64,000 nucleotides of DNA. It comes from Thermanaerothrix sp034436175. GTDB lineage: Bacteria > Chloroflexota > Anaerolineae > Anaerolineales > Anaerolineaceae. Below the pieces are notes generated by a model that was given only the letters and a program-made list of their open reading frames with translations, was not told the origin of the DNA and did not search any database. The stretch's first letter is position 1; each line of letters opens with the position of its first letter. Shown one piece after another: positions 8,133 through 15,760 of the stretch. Where the stretch lies: the NCBI GenBank assembly GCA_964427505.1, contig CAYRUO010000001.1, positions 310,001-374,000 of the forward strand. Direction: 5' to 3'. Both the position numbers and the translations under genes were made by a program.

Positions 8133-9914
8133 TTACTGAATAACGACAGCGTTGAAGTTGCAGACTTGCATGCAGATGCCACAGCGAATGCAAATATCCG
8201 GGTCAATCACGTGGGTCTGGCGGCGCTCCCCGCTGATTGCACCTACCGGACAATTGCGGGCGCATACGGTGCATCCGGTGCAGGCTTCGGGCAGAATCTC
8301 ATAGCGAATCAGGGCACGGCAGACTTTGGCCGGGCAGCGCTTCTCATAAATATGGGCTTCATATTCCTCACGGAAGTGTTTGAGTGTGCTCGCTACCGGG
8401 TTGGGCGCGCCTTGCCCCAGGCCACAGAGGCTGTTGGTGCGAATCTGTTCGCATAGATATTCTAGGGTCTCAATGTCACCATCTTGCCCTTTGCCTTCGC
8501 AAATGCGGGTGAGGATCTCTAAGATGCGCCGGGTGCCGATGCGGCAGGGGGTGCATTTACCGCAGGATTCATCCTGGGTAAACTCCATGAAGAAGCGGGC
8601 GATATCCACCATGCAGGTGTCTTCATCCATGACGATCATCCCGCCCGAACCCATGATGGATCCGGCGGCAGTTAAGGATTCGTAGTCTACCGGCAAGTCT
8701 AAGTAACTGGCGGGCAGACATCCTCCCATTGGGCCGCCGGTTTGGATAGCCTTGAAAGCCTTGCCATCCCGAATACCGCCCCCTACGTCATAAACGATTT
8801 CACGCAGGGTGATGCCAAACGGCACCTCAATCAATCCGGTGTGGTTGAGATCACCGGCCAGGGCAAAGGTCTTGGTGCCCTTGCTCTTTTCGGTGCCCAT
8901 GCTGGCAAACCAATCGGCGCCTTTGAGGATGATTTGAGGCACGTTCGCGTAGGTTTCAACGTTGTTGATGTTGGTGGGCTTGCCCCAGAGACCGCTTTGG
9001 GCGGGGAAGGGTGGACGCGGGCGCGGTTCGCCCCGTCGTCCCTCAATCGAGGCGATCAATGCCGTTTCTTCACCGCAGACGAAGGCGCCGGCGCCTTGAC
9101 GCACCTCCAGATCAAATGAGAAATCGGTGCCAAGGATGTTTTTACCCAACAGGCCGAAATTGCGCGCTTGCTGGATGGCAATGTTGAGGGTCGAGACGGC
9201 CAAGGGATACTCGGCACGGCAGTAAATGTAACCTTGCGAGGCACCGATGGCATAGGCGGCGATGATCATGCCCTCGATAACCGAATGCGGATCGCCTTCG
9301 AGCACGCGGCGATTCATAAAAGCACCGGGGTCACCCTCGTCGGCATTGCAGATAATGTACTTGGGTTCGCCCTTCGCGGCGCGCGTGAGTTCCCACTTGC
9401 GTCCGGTGGGGAAGCCAGCCCCGCCGCGCCCCCGCAGCCCCGAGCGCTTAATCTCTTCAATCACCTGCTCCGGGGTCATTTCGGTGAGCACTTTCGCCAG
9501 TGCCTGGTAACCATCTTCGGCAATGTAATCCTCGATGTTCTGGGGGTCAATCTTGCCGCAGTTGCGCAGGACGACCCGCACTTCCTTAGGGGTAGGGGCA
9601 CTCAATTCCTCATCCACAAATTTGGGTTTGGTGTAGAGGAACTTTTGGACCACCCGCCCCTTGAGGAAGTGTTCTTCCACCAAATAGGGAATATCATCCA
9701 CCGAGAGACCGACATAATGGACGCCTTCGGGATAAACCATCAGTTCAGGACCATCACTGCAGGCGCCAATGCGTGAGGTCTCCAGCACCTGCACCTCATC
9801 AATCAACCCTTGGGCAACCAATTCATCTTGAAGGGCGTCTTCGATGTCGTGAGCCCCTCGACTTAAGCAATCAGGATCTACACAAACCAGAACGTGTGAC
9901 CGGTAGTATTTCAT
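8133..9914 (-). CDS. NADH-binding subunit of HydB/NuoF type with N-terminal [2Fe-2S] and C-terminal 2x[4Fe-4S] ferredoxin domains
   Basis: 593 residues; ATG with a modest AGGTTGAG site. The architecture matches HydB, the flavin subunit of multimeric electron-bifurcating hydrogenases and formate dehydrogenases. It has an N-terminal thioredoxin-like domain with cysteines retained (LVCVDPDC, RIGACSDG), then the NuoF FMN/NADH core (RGRGGAGFPTGRKW, CNADEGDPGAF, GAGAFVCGEETALIASIEG). The ESCGKCTPCRIG cluster motif follows, with SLCGLG, and finally a bacterial ferredoxin domain with CTGCTVCARNCPVG and CIRCGICMQVCNF. The tail clusters are what lets HydB-type proteins exchange electrons with other Fe-S subunits. 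It is preceded by the small [2Fe-2S] ferredoxin gene. Bifurcation itself cannot be read from sequence. Confidence 0.88.
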   Translation of the reverse strand: MKYYRSHVLVCVDPDCLSRGAHDIEDALQDELVAQGLIDEVQVLETSRIGACSDGPELMVYPEGVHYVGLSVDDIPYLVEEHFLKGRVVQKFLYTKPKFVDEELSAPTPKEVRVVLRNCGKIDPQNIEDYIAEDGYQALAKVLTEMTPEQVIEEIKRSGLRGRGGAGFPTGRKWELTRAAKGEPKYIICNADEGDPGAFMNRRVLEGDPHSVIEGMIIAAYAIGASQGYIYCRAEYPLAVSTLNIAIQQARNFGLLGKNILGTDFSFDLEVRQGAGAFVCGEETALIASIEGRRGEPRPRPPFPAQSGLWGKPTNINNVETYANVPQIILKGADWFASMGTEKSKGTKTFALAGDLNHTGLIEVPFGITLREIVYDVGGGIRDGKAFKAIQTGGPMGGCLPASYLDLPVDYESLTAAGSIMGSGGMIVMDEDTCMVDIARFFMEFTQDESCGKCTPCRIGTRRILEILTRICEGKGQDGDIETLEYLCEQIRTNSLCGLGQGAPNPVASTLKHFREEYEAHIYEKRCPAKVCRALIRYEILPEACTGCTVCARNCPVGAISGERRQTHVIDPDICIRCGICMQVCNFNAVVIQ

Positions 9915-9957
9915 ATCTCAACCTATACCTTCGCTAAGGTGTCTAGAAACTTGCGAC

Positions 9958-10326
9958 TTAGAGTGGAACGACGTGATCCTGCACCACCTGTCCTTTGAGC
10001 ACATGTTCTTCCAGGATGCGGCGTGCTACCTCGGGGGTTACTTTCCCGTAGGTCACTTTGGGTTGATCTCCAACCGTAACCTGCACGATGGGCTCGCGTT
10101 CGCACAAGCCGATACAACCCGTTTGGGTCACGATGATCCCTTCCAGGTTTTTCTCCGCGATGGTTTCGAGGATGGCTTTCATCGTGTCACGAGCACCGGC
10201 GGCGATGCCGCACGTTCCCATCGCCACGGTAATCTGGACCTGCCCAGAGGTGGTTTTGGCCTTCCGCTTGGCCAGGGCTTCTTCACGAATGCGCTTCAAA
10301 TCGTCCAAACTTTTGATGGTAGGCAT
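9958..10326 (-). CDS. Small thioredoxin-like [2Fe-2S] ferredoxin
   Basis: 122 residues; ATG preceded by AAGGAG. It matches the stand-alone (2Fe-2S) ferredoxin family found beside HydB/HydC-type genes, with GTCGIAAGARD and then QTGCIGLCEREP. Only three Cys are present, which is what I recall for this family. It ends with a short tail after an EEHVLKGQVV segment that is also found in the N-terminal domain of NuoF paralogues (EEHFLKGRVV). It may be a mobile or docked electron carrier for the diaphorase. It follows the ATPase-domain gene by two bases, so translational coupling is likely. Confidence 0.85.
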   Translation of the reverse strand: MPTIKSLDDLKRIREEALAKRKAKTTSGQVQITVAMGTCGIAAGARDTMKAILETIAEKNLEGIIVTQTGCIGLCEREPIVQVTVGDQPKVTYGKVTPEVARRILEEHVLKGQVVQDHVVPL

Positions 10327-10328
10327 GG

Positions 10329-10904
10329 CTAAACTCCTTGAGAGGCTTTTTCCAGAGTCACAGGTTTCTGAACTTGGCGGATACCTTCTTCCAATTCTTG
10401 ACGCAGGTAGGATAAGACAGCCGGTTCGGTTAAAGGCACCCCTTGCAATACTTCGAGCACGGGTGCGCTCTCAAACGTGTAAACGCGTTCGTCTACTTGA
10501 TAGATAAACGTCCAATCAACGTGAGGGTTGCCCACCAGAAGGGTCAGGAAGGTGCCGGCCAGGTCGCCCAAGGGCATGCGGTCAATGTGACTGCGCTGAA
10601 AAACCACGCGGACACAAGTGCCTTTTCCGACCTCGGATTCAATGGTCAAAGAACCATTACAAGCCTCGGCCGCCGCTTTGAGTAGGGGAATCCCCAAGCC
10701 CACTTTGCGGGTGGTGCGTGTGGTCACAAAAGGATCTATAACGCGGGCGACCATTTCGGCATCCATTCCTTTGCCGTCATCACACACCTCCATGGTCAGG
10801 CGGTCGTTCAGGGTATCCTCGATCACCTTGATGGTGATGTGACGAGCCCCGGCCGCCAGGCTGTTTTCAGCAATGTCCAAGAGGTGTAGCGCAAGTTCTT
10901 TCAT
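10329..10904 (-). CDS. HATPase_c domain protein of a redox-operon signalling module
   Basis: 191 residues. The N-terminal two-thirds are a GHKL/HATPase_c fold: DIAENSLAAGA (N box), VCDDGKGMD (G1 box) and VGLGIPLLKAAAEACNGSLTIES (G2 region). There is no dimerisation/phosphoacceptor His domain, transmembrane segment or sensor domain, so it is not a complete histidine kinase. The last about 75 residues are a variable tail. Such proteins are commonly found inside HydABC-like and NuoEF-like clusters, and their biochemical role is unsettled. It starts 15 bases after the upstream NuoE gene with no clear ribosome-binding site, suggesting coupled translation. It ends two bases before the ferredoxin start. 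Confidence 0.75.
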   Translation of the reverse strand: MKELALHLLDIAENSLAAGARHITIKVIEDTLNDRLTMEVCDDGKGMDAEMVARVIDPFVTTRTTRKVGLGIPLLKAAAEACNGSLTIESEVGKGTCVRVVFQRSHIDRMPLGDLAGTFLTLLVGNPHVDWTFIYQVDERVYTFESAPVLEVLQGVPLTEPAVLSYLRQELEEGIRQVQKPVTLEKASQGV

Positions 10905-10919
10905 CGTCGTTGACAGAAA

Positions 10920-11438
10920 TTACTGCGATTGCAACGGGCGCAGAATCTGCGGGAATTTGTTCGGGCGTACCCGTCCCACGATTTGATCATCCACCACAAC
11001 CACCGGGGCTTGACTGCAGGCCCCCACACAGCGGCACAACTCAAGTGTGATGTTGCCGTCAGGGGTGGTTTGGCCCGGTTCAATCCCCAGGAGTGACTTG
11101 GCTTTTTCAATCAATTGGGGCGTGCCGCCAACGTAGCACGCTGTACCCATACAGAATTTAATCGTGTGCCGACCACGCGGGGTGGTGGTGAAAAAGGAGT
11201 AAAACGTCACCACGCCGTGCACTTTGCTGACCGGGATATGCAAGGCGTCGGCTACATACTGCTGCATGGGGTTCGAAATGTAGCCGATGCGGGACTGTAA
11301 TTCATTTAAGATCACCATCAATGCCCCTGGCAGATCCTTGTTCTTTTCAAGGATCTCGTCAATTACGCGCTTCTTTTCCGGATCGGCGAGTGGATCGGTA
11401 GGTGGAATTTTGGTTTTCTCTGCAGTTGCCAGGCTCAT
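10920..11438 (-). CDS. Thioredoxin-like [2Fe-2S] subunit, NuoE/HydC family (second copy)
   Basis: 172 residues from the ATG at 11438, which has TTGGAG at proper spacing; a TTG at 11450 is part of that site and is not the start. It contains the NuoE helical part (LNELQSRIGYISNPMQQYVADAL), then the ligands CMGTACYVGG and CRCVGACSQAP of a [2Fe-2S] thioredoxin-like domain. It is closer in layout to HydC of NAD-linked bifurcating enzymes than to the copy at 7617-8102. It is the first structural gene after the PHP/DRTGG signalling block. The 139-base gap upstream (11439-11577) is AT-rich and could hold an internal promoter (TTCACA-18-TAAGAT on the minus strand), which is weak. Confidence 0.88.
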   Translation of the reverse strand: MSLATAEKTKIPPTDPLADPEKKRVIDEILEKNKDLPGALMVILNELQSRIGYISNPMQQYVADALHIPVSKVHGVVTFYSFFTTTPRGRHTIKFCMGTACYVGGTPQLIEKAKSLLGIEPGQTTPDGNITLELCRCVGACSQAPVVVVDDQIVGRVRPNKFPQILRPLQSQ

Positions 11439-11577
11439 GGGAAACTCCAATAGACAAATCGGGTATAAAAAACCTTAAAAATTTTCCTCTACTGTGATGA
11501 GTTTACCGAGTTTCCCCCCTGATCAGAATTACCAAATGTCATTATCTTATCATGAAAGGTGTAACAATGTGAAAAAA

Positions 11578-12348
11578 TTAACAATCCGTCGCACTGGGAA
11601 CGGTGGTGGTGGAAAGAATCCGGCAGGATCGTCCTTTTTCCCCGCGCAGCGCCATGCGAATCTCGGCAATGGTGGGAGCGTCCATCTCAAAAAATGTGCT
11701 GCCCAGAAACTCTTCCAGGCGGTGCACGTCGCCGCTTTGAATCAGAGGATAGCCGCTGATTTGAGGCAAACGTGAGGGGATTTGGTTGGGTTTGAGGTGG
11801 CGCGAGATTTCGAGGGCTTCAATCGGGAGCGTGGGGGGCACGAATCCCAGAGTCTCAATGAGACCAAAAGTTTTACGATCCACGTGAGCGGGGATGAAAA
11901 GACCACCTAGATCCGTAACCCTTTGCCAGGCCTCCTCTAACGAAAAGGAAGTGGCCACCAAAAGCAAGCGTTCCTCACGGGCAATAAAATCGCCTTCTTT
12001 ATCTACGATCAGTTGATCGCCGAAATATTCGGGTTGGTTCCTTAGAGGAGGTAGGGCCTGATCCACCAGGGCTTGCCAGGCCTGGGCTTGCTCAAGCGTG
12101 TCAAAAAGGCAAAGCACATGGACATCCTCACGAGTCTGTAACTCCATACCCGGAAGGACGGTTAATCCGCTACCTGCGGCAGCCTCCTGCACAGCGCTAA
12201 TATTAGCGGTACCATTATGGTCGGTAATCGCAATCAGCGTGATTCCGCGCTCCAAAGCCTCAGCGACAATGAGTGGGGGGATCATCTCAATCTCAGCGCA
12301 CGGCGAGAGCACCGTGTGCACGTGCAAGTCAGCGCGAAACGTAGCCAA
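11578..12348 (-). CDS. PHP-domain metal-dependent phosphoesterase-like protein
   Basis: 256 residues, starting at TTG with GGAG nine bases upstream; no ATG is available near the family start. It shows the PHP metal-site motifs: ADLHVHTVLSPCAEIEM (HxH), ITDHNG, and later FIPAHVDRK and SGDVHRLEEF. The family hydrolyses phosphoester bonds with two or three metal ions, but the substrate of this redox-operon type is unknown. It sits between a DRTGG gene (20 bases upstream) and the NuoE gene. Because it is encoded with DRTGG and HATPase proteins, a role in signalling or nucleotide turnover for the redox operon is likely; this is inference. Confidence 0.8.
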   Translation of the reverse strand: MATFRADLHVHTVLSPCAEIEMIPPLIVAEALERGITLIAITDHNGTANISAVQEAAAGSGLTVLPGMELQTREDVHVLCLFDTLEQAQAWQALVDQALPPLRNQPEYFGDQLIVDKEGDFIAREERLLLVATSFSLEEAWQRVTDLGGLFIPAHVDRKTFGLIETLGFVPPTLPIEALEISRHLKPNQIPSRLPQISGYPLIQSGDVHRLEEFLGSTFFEMDAPTIAEIRMALRGEKGRSCRILSTTTVPSATDC

Positions 12349-12368
12349 CGCGTCTGTCTCCGATCTGT

Positions 12369-12725
12369 TTAGGGAGTCGTTTCGGGGTTACGGATACCCA
12401 ATTCCCACAGTCTTCCGACCACAGTATAGGTGGGGAGAGGTGTCGAAAGGAGAATGACGCCCTCTTGTTCGGCCTTTTCCAGAGTAGCCGGATCAGGTTG
12501 AGCCCCTTCGGTAATGATAATGGCGGCCAGATCCAGCAGAGCCGCCACAGCCACAATGTTCAAATGCGATTGGAGGGTTACCCACAGGTTGCCTCGCTGG
12601 GCACCGCTCATGACACAGGAGAGCAAATCTGAGGCATAGCCCCCGGTCGGTTCTACCTCTTCTAAATTAACGGGTTGGGTCAAGACGTTGAGATGAAGCG
12701 CATCCACAATTTGTCTTAGGTGCAT
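12369..12725 (-). CDS. DRTGG-domain protein (second of two)
   Basis: 118 residues; ATG preceded by a full AGGAGGTCTGA site. The whole protein is one DRTGG domain, starting LRQIVDALHLNVLTQP, with GGYASDLLSCVMSGAQRG in the middle and ILLSTPLPTYTVVGRLWELGI near the end. DRTGG domains occur in PTA- and CBS-containing proteins, and a regulatory ligand-binding role is assumed; no enzyme active site is known. It is a diverged paralogue of the protein at 13792-14154. The two flank the CBS/HATPase gene, an arrangement often seen upstream of hydrogenase or NADH-diaphorase genes in anaerobes. Confidence 0.78.
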   Translation of the reverse strand: MHLRQIVDALHLNVLTQPVNLEEVEPTGGYASDLLSCVMSGAQRGNLWVTLQSHLNIVAVAALLDLAAIIITEGAQPDPATLEKAEQEGVILLSTPLPTYTVVGRLWELGIRNPETTP

Positions 12726-12752
12726 TCAGACCTCCTAATATGGTTTAGGATA

Positions 12753-13751
12753 TCATGCTGCGGCGGAGGGGACCTCTTCTTTCTTGTGCGTATGAGGGGG
12801 TGGCAAGTAGATTTTCATCCTTAAGCGCGTTCCCTTGCCCCATTCTGATTCGAGTTTCATCCAATCCACACAGCGCTTTATGTTGACCAGCCCCATGCCG
12901 GCGCCGAAACCCATCTCGCGCACCTTTTCGCTCGCAGTGGAATAACCGGGCTGCATGGCCAGTTCCACATCGCGAATTCCGGGACCATAGTCATAGACAT
13001 CAATTGAAATCTGGTGCGGTTCGATCTCGGCGCGTATGACCCCTCCTTCGGTGGTGTGGATGATGAGATTCATTTCGGCTTCGTAAACGGCAATCCCACA
13101 GCGACGTGCAATTTGTGGTGAAGCGCCTAGGCGGAGAAGTGCGCGCTTGATTTTGGCAGAGGCCTCCCCACCGTGTTCAAAATCGCCCTGTTTGATGTTG
13201 TAGCGCAAGATCAGGCTGGTGCGTTCGGATTCGATATCCTCAAACAAATGGCTAGCACGGTAGCGGCGAACCTCTTCAGATTGATAATCGCGCTCCAGGG
13301 CACGCAACAGGCCGCGGGTAATATCGCCTTTGGTCAGGATGCCGATCAGGTGACCGGTATTGTCCACCACAGGCAGGCGTCCAAACTTCTTGCTAACGAA
13401 CACTTTGAGCGCTTCGATAACCGAGTCATCCCCTTTAACCACCACCGGGTTGAGAGTCATGTACTGGCGTACCGGCGCGGCCAGATCTTGTTTGAGAAGA
13501 CAACGGATAAGGTCTTCGATGCTGACCAAGCCAATTAAGTGGCCGTCTTCTAGTACGGGGGCCCCTGAAATGCGCGCCTGGCGAAACGTTTCAAGGACGG
13601 TTTGCATCGTGTCATTTGGCTGCATGGTGATGACCGGACTGGTCATCACCTCGCGCACCCGAATTTCATAGGCCAGTTCTTCGACGCGGCTGATATTCTC
13701 TGCAACTTTGTCGGTAATCACACGGGAAGCCGAAAGTAAACTCTCACTCAT
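12753..13751 (-). CDS. CBS-pair plus RsbW-like HATPase regulatory protein
   Basis: 332 residues; ATG without an obvious ribosome-binding site. Two CBS motifs lie at about residues 34-145 (VREVMTSPVITMQPNDT and VRQYMTLNPVVVKGDDS). They are followed by a linker and an anti-sigma-type ATPase domain at about 180-315 with EAEMNLIIHT (N box), DYGPGI and GFGAGMGLVNIKRCVD. CBS pairs usually sense adenine nucleotides, and RsbW-type domains phosphorylate or bind partner proteins. The combination suggests an energy-state sensor controlling the downstream redox genes, but the partner is unknown. It lies between the two DRTGG genes in the same direction. No membrane segment is present. Confidence 0.75.
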   Translation of the reverse strand: MSESLLSASRVITDKVAENISRVEELAYEIRVREVMTSPVITMQPNDTMQTVLETFRQARISGAPVLEDGHLIGLVSIEDLIRCLLKQDLAAPVRQYMTLNPVVVKGDDSVIEALKVFVSKKFGRLPVVDNTGHLIGILTKGDITRGLLRALERDYQSEEVRRYRASHLFEDIESERTSLILRYNIKQGDFEHGGEASAKIKRALLRLGASPQIARRCGIAVYEAEMNLIIHTTEGGVIRAEIEPHQISIDVYDYGPGIRDVELAMQPGYSTASEKVREMGFGAGMGLVNIKRCVDWMKLESEWGKGTRLRMKIYLPPPHTHKKEEVPSAAA

Positions 13752-13791
13752 GCCTATAACTCAAGAGTCATCACCTTTGAGATGGGGTCAT

Positions 13792-14154
13792 CTATTCGCC
13801 GTTGACCGGACGTTCCAGGCAGGGCAACCCGGCTTGGAAGAGACGGCCGCAAGCCTCGAACATGCCATAACGGGTAGAAATGATGGGTACCCCTTCGTTC
13901 TCGGCCAGTTGGAGGGTCTCGGTTGGGGGGCGCTTGCCGCGTACCAAGACGATGGCGGTGATATCTGCCATCACCGCCGTCCGAACGACCTGGGGGTTAC
14001 ACAACCCGGTGAGGAGCACGGCTTCGGGCTGGGTTGAAGAAAGAACATCGCTCATCAAGTCGGCGCCAACCCCACCTTTGACCTGACGGTTAAGATTGGC
14101 TGAGGGCGTCAATACGGTTCCGTTGAGGATTTCGATCACTTGCTTGAGTTCCAT
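13792..14154 (-). CDS. DRTGG-domain protein (first gene of the redox operon)
   Basis: 120 residues; ATG with AGAGG upstream. It begins LKQVIEILNGTVLTP and carries GGVGADLMSDVLSSTQPEAVLLTG and VPIISTRYGMFEACGRLF, the layout of a stand-alone DRTGG domain. It is the most upstream gene of the minus-strand redox locus and follows a plausible promoter at 14186-14214. Its function is presumed regulatory, with no catalytic residues recognisable. The C-terminal RPVNGE tail is followed 40 bases later by the CBS/HATPase gene. Confidence 0.78.
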   Translation of the reverse strand: MELKQVIEILNGTVLTPSANLNRQVKGGVGADLMSDVLSSTQPEAVLLTGLCNPQVVRTAVMADITAIVLVRGKRPPTETLQLAENEGVPIISTRYGMFEACGRLFQAGLPCLERPVNGE

Positions 14155-14185
14155 GGCTCGTGCCTCTTAGATCTGCTTTGGGATT

Positions 14186-14214
14186 ATTTTCACAAGTGGG
14201 CTTGATAACGTCAA
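14186..14214 (-). promoter_or_regulatory. Putative sigma70 promoter of the redox operon
   Basis: On the minus strand TTGACG (14214-14209) and GAAAAT (14191-14186) are separated by 17 bases. The -10 ends 31 bases before the first DRTGG start. The -35 is close to consensus and the -10 is moderate. Confidence 0.45.
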
Positions 14215-14357
14215 ACGAACCTGTTGCAATCAATAACATTGTATCATTGAGCCTGTAAAAAGGGATTCTTATCGGGTTATCACTTAGGGAGGGAGGGGAA
14301 AAGCGCAGAGTGTGCTAAAATTCGAGACATACGAATTTGTGCGAGAAGGATGACGTC

Positions 14358-15632
14358 ATGGGAACGGTAGTTGCGGCAGTCAAAGGTACCCGAGATTTCT
14401 ATCCTGAGGCGATGGCGATACGCGCTTGGCTGTATCGGGTTATTGGAGAAGTTTCGGCCTCTTTCGGTTATCAAGAGTATGATGGGCCTTTCCTGGAACG
14501 GCTTGAACTCTATGCCGCAAAATCAGGCGAGGAACTGGTCAAAGAACAGGCCTTTGTGTTTCCGGATCGCGGGGGCGAACTGATTACCTTGCGCCCGGAG
14601 TTAACGCCCACGCTGGCCCGCATGGTAGCACAGCGCCAGAAACAACTGGTCTATCCTCTGCGGTGGTGGTCGTTTGGTCCCTTCTGGCGTTACGAGCGAC
14701 CGCAGAAAGGGCGAACCCGCGAATTTTTCCAGTGGAACGCCGATTTGATCGGGGCGAACTCCCCCGAAAGCGATGCGGAATTGATTGCGCTTTGTGTGAC
14801 ATTCTTCCGCCGGGTGGGACTGACTCCTAACCAGGTGGGGATCTTTGTCAATGATCGCCATTTGATGGAAACTCTTTTGAACGGTTTGGGCATTGCGCCT
14901 GAGCGCCATCGCGAGGTTTTTCGCCTCATTGATCGGCGCGATAAGATGTCCCCTGGGGCTTGGGAAGAGTATGCCCTTTCTGTGGGCTTGCAACCGGCTC
15001 AGTTGGATGATCTTAAGCGAGTGCTCGATGCTAAAGATTTATGGCGCGAGTCCCCCTCATTACAAAGGGTATTTGCGGCACTAAAGGCTTATGGGGCCGC
15101 AGACTATGTGCACTTTGATGCTCAAATCATTCGCGGTTTGGAATATTATACCGGCACGGTATTTGAAGGGCGTGATATGGATAAGGAAGGCCGCGCCATT
15201 TTGGGGGGAGGACATTACGATAACCTGGTCGCGGACGTGGGGGGCGAACCGTTGCCGGGGGTTGGTTTTGCTATGGGTGATGTCATGATTACGCTGATTC
15301 TCGAGAAATATGGCTTGCTCCCAACCTGGAATCCGGCCCCGGCAGAGGTGCTGGTGACGGTGTTCGATCATGAGCATTTGCTTAAGTCCTTAGAGATCAG
15401 CCAAGCCTTGCGTGAGGCTGGATTGCGGGTGATCGGCTATACCGAGGCCGTTAAATTGGACAAACAGATGCGGTACGCCCATCGCGCCGGCATTCGTTAC
15501 GTGGTTATCGCCGGCCCGGATGAGTTAGCGCAGAACAAGGTAGCGCTTAAAGACCTCCAGACTGGGACTCAAACGCTGCTCTCATTGGACGAGGTAGTGA
15601 CTACTGTGAGAACTCAGCCCTCATTAGGCTAG
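14358..15632 (+). CDS. hisS: Histidine--tRNA ligase
   Basis: 424 residues from the ATG at 14358, which follows AAGGATGACGTC; an in-frame TTG at 14337 lies upstream of that site. It charges tRNA-His. Class II motifs are visible: KGTRDFYPE near the N-terminus, LRPELTPTLARM (motif 2 region), FWRYERPQKGRTREFFQWNAD, the histidine-binding GLEYYTGTVFE, and motif 3 in LPGVGFAMG. The anticodon-binding domain follows from about residue 325. It is transcribed away from the redox operon across a 203-base gap in which I see no T-box or other aminoacyl-tRNA leader element. Confidence 0.97.
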   Translation: MGTVVAAVKGTRDFYPEAMAIRAWLYRVIGEVSASFGYQEYDGPFLERLELYAAKSGEELVKEQAFVFPDRGGELITLRPELTPTLARMVAQRQKQLVYPLRWWSFGPFWRYERPQKGRTREFFQWNADLIGANSPESDAELIALCVTFFRRVGLTPNQVGIFVNDRHLMETLLNGLGIAPERHREVFRLIDRRDKMSPGAWEEYALSVGLQPAQLDDLKRVLDAKDLWRESPSLQRVFAALKAYGAADYVHFDAQIIRGLEYYTGTVFEGRDMDKEGRAILGGGHYDNLVADVGGEPLPGVGFAMGDVMITLILEKYGLLPTWNPAPAEVLVTVFDHEHLLKSLEISQALREAGLRVIGYTEAVKLDKQMRYAHRAGIRYVVIAGPDELAQNKVALKDLQTGTQTLLSLDEVVTTVRTQPSLG

Positions 15633-15657
15633 AAGAATGCATGGGTCGGGTTTTCCC

Positions 15658-15686
15658 TTGACCAATCGCTCTAACCCATATAAAAT
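15658..15686 (+). promoter_or_regulatory. Sigma70-type promoter for ffh
   Basis: TTGACC at 15658-15663 and TAAAAT at 15681-15686 are separated by exactly 17 bases, downstream of hisS and about 75 bases before the ffh start. Both hexamers match consensus at five of six positions. Confidence 0.7.
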
Positions 15687-15698
15687 CATCCTCGCTAA

Positions 15699-15715
15699 CG
15701 CCCCGGATAGGGGCG
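15699..15715 (+). other. GC-rich hairpin in the ffh leader
   Basis: CGCCCC-GGATA-GGGGCG is a perfect 6-bp stem with a 5-base loop. It lies a few bases after the expected transcription start. No T-tract follows, so it is not a terminator. It may stabilise the 5' end of the ffh mRNA or be a protein-binding site. Confidence 0.45.
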
Positions 15716-15760
15716 ATGGTTTGTTGCGTTAAAAAGCGGAGAGGCACAGGATCTGGTTTT

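Noticed and set aside
9168..9776. Open frame of 202 codons on the plus strand inside the HydB-like NuoF gene
   Set aside because: It lies entirely opposite a well-supported gene, and no family motif or ribosome-binding site supports it.
14155..14357. Possible T-box leader before hisS
   Set aside because: No T-box sequence (AGGGTGGNACCGCG-like) or terminator hairpin is present in the gap.
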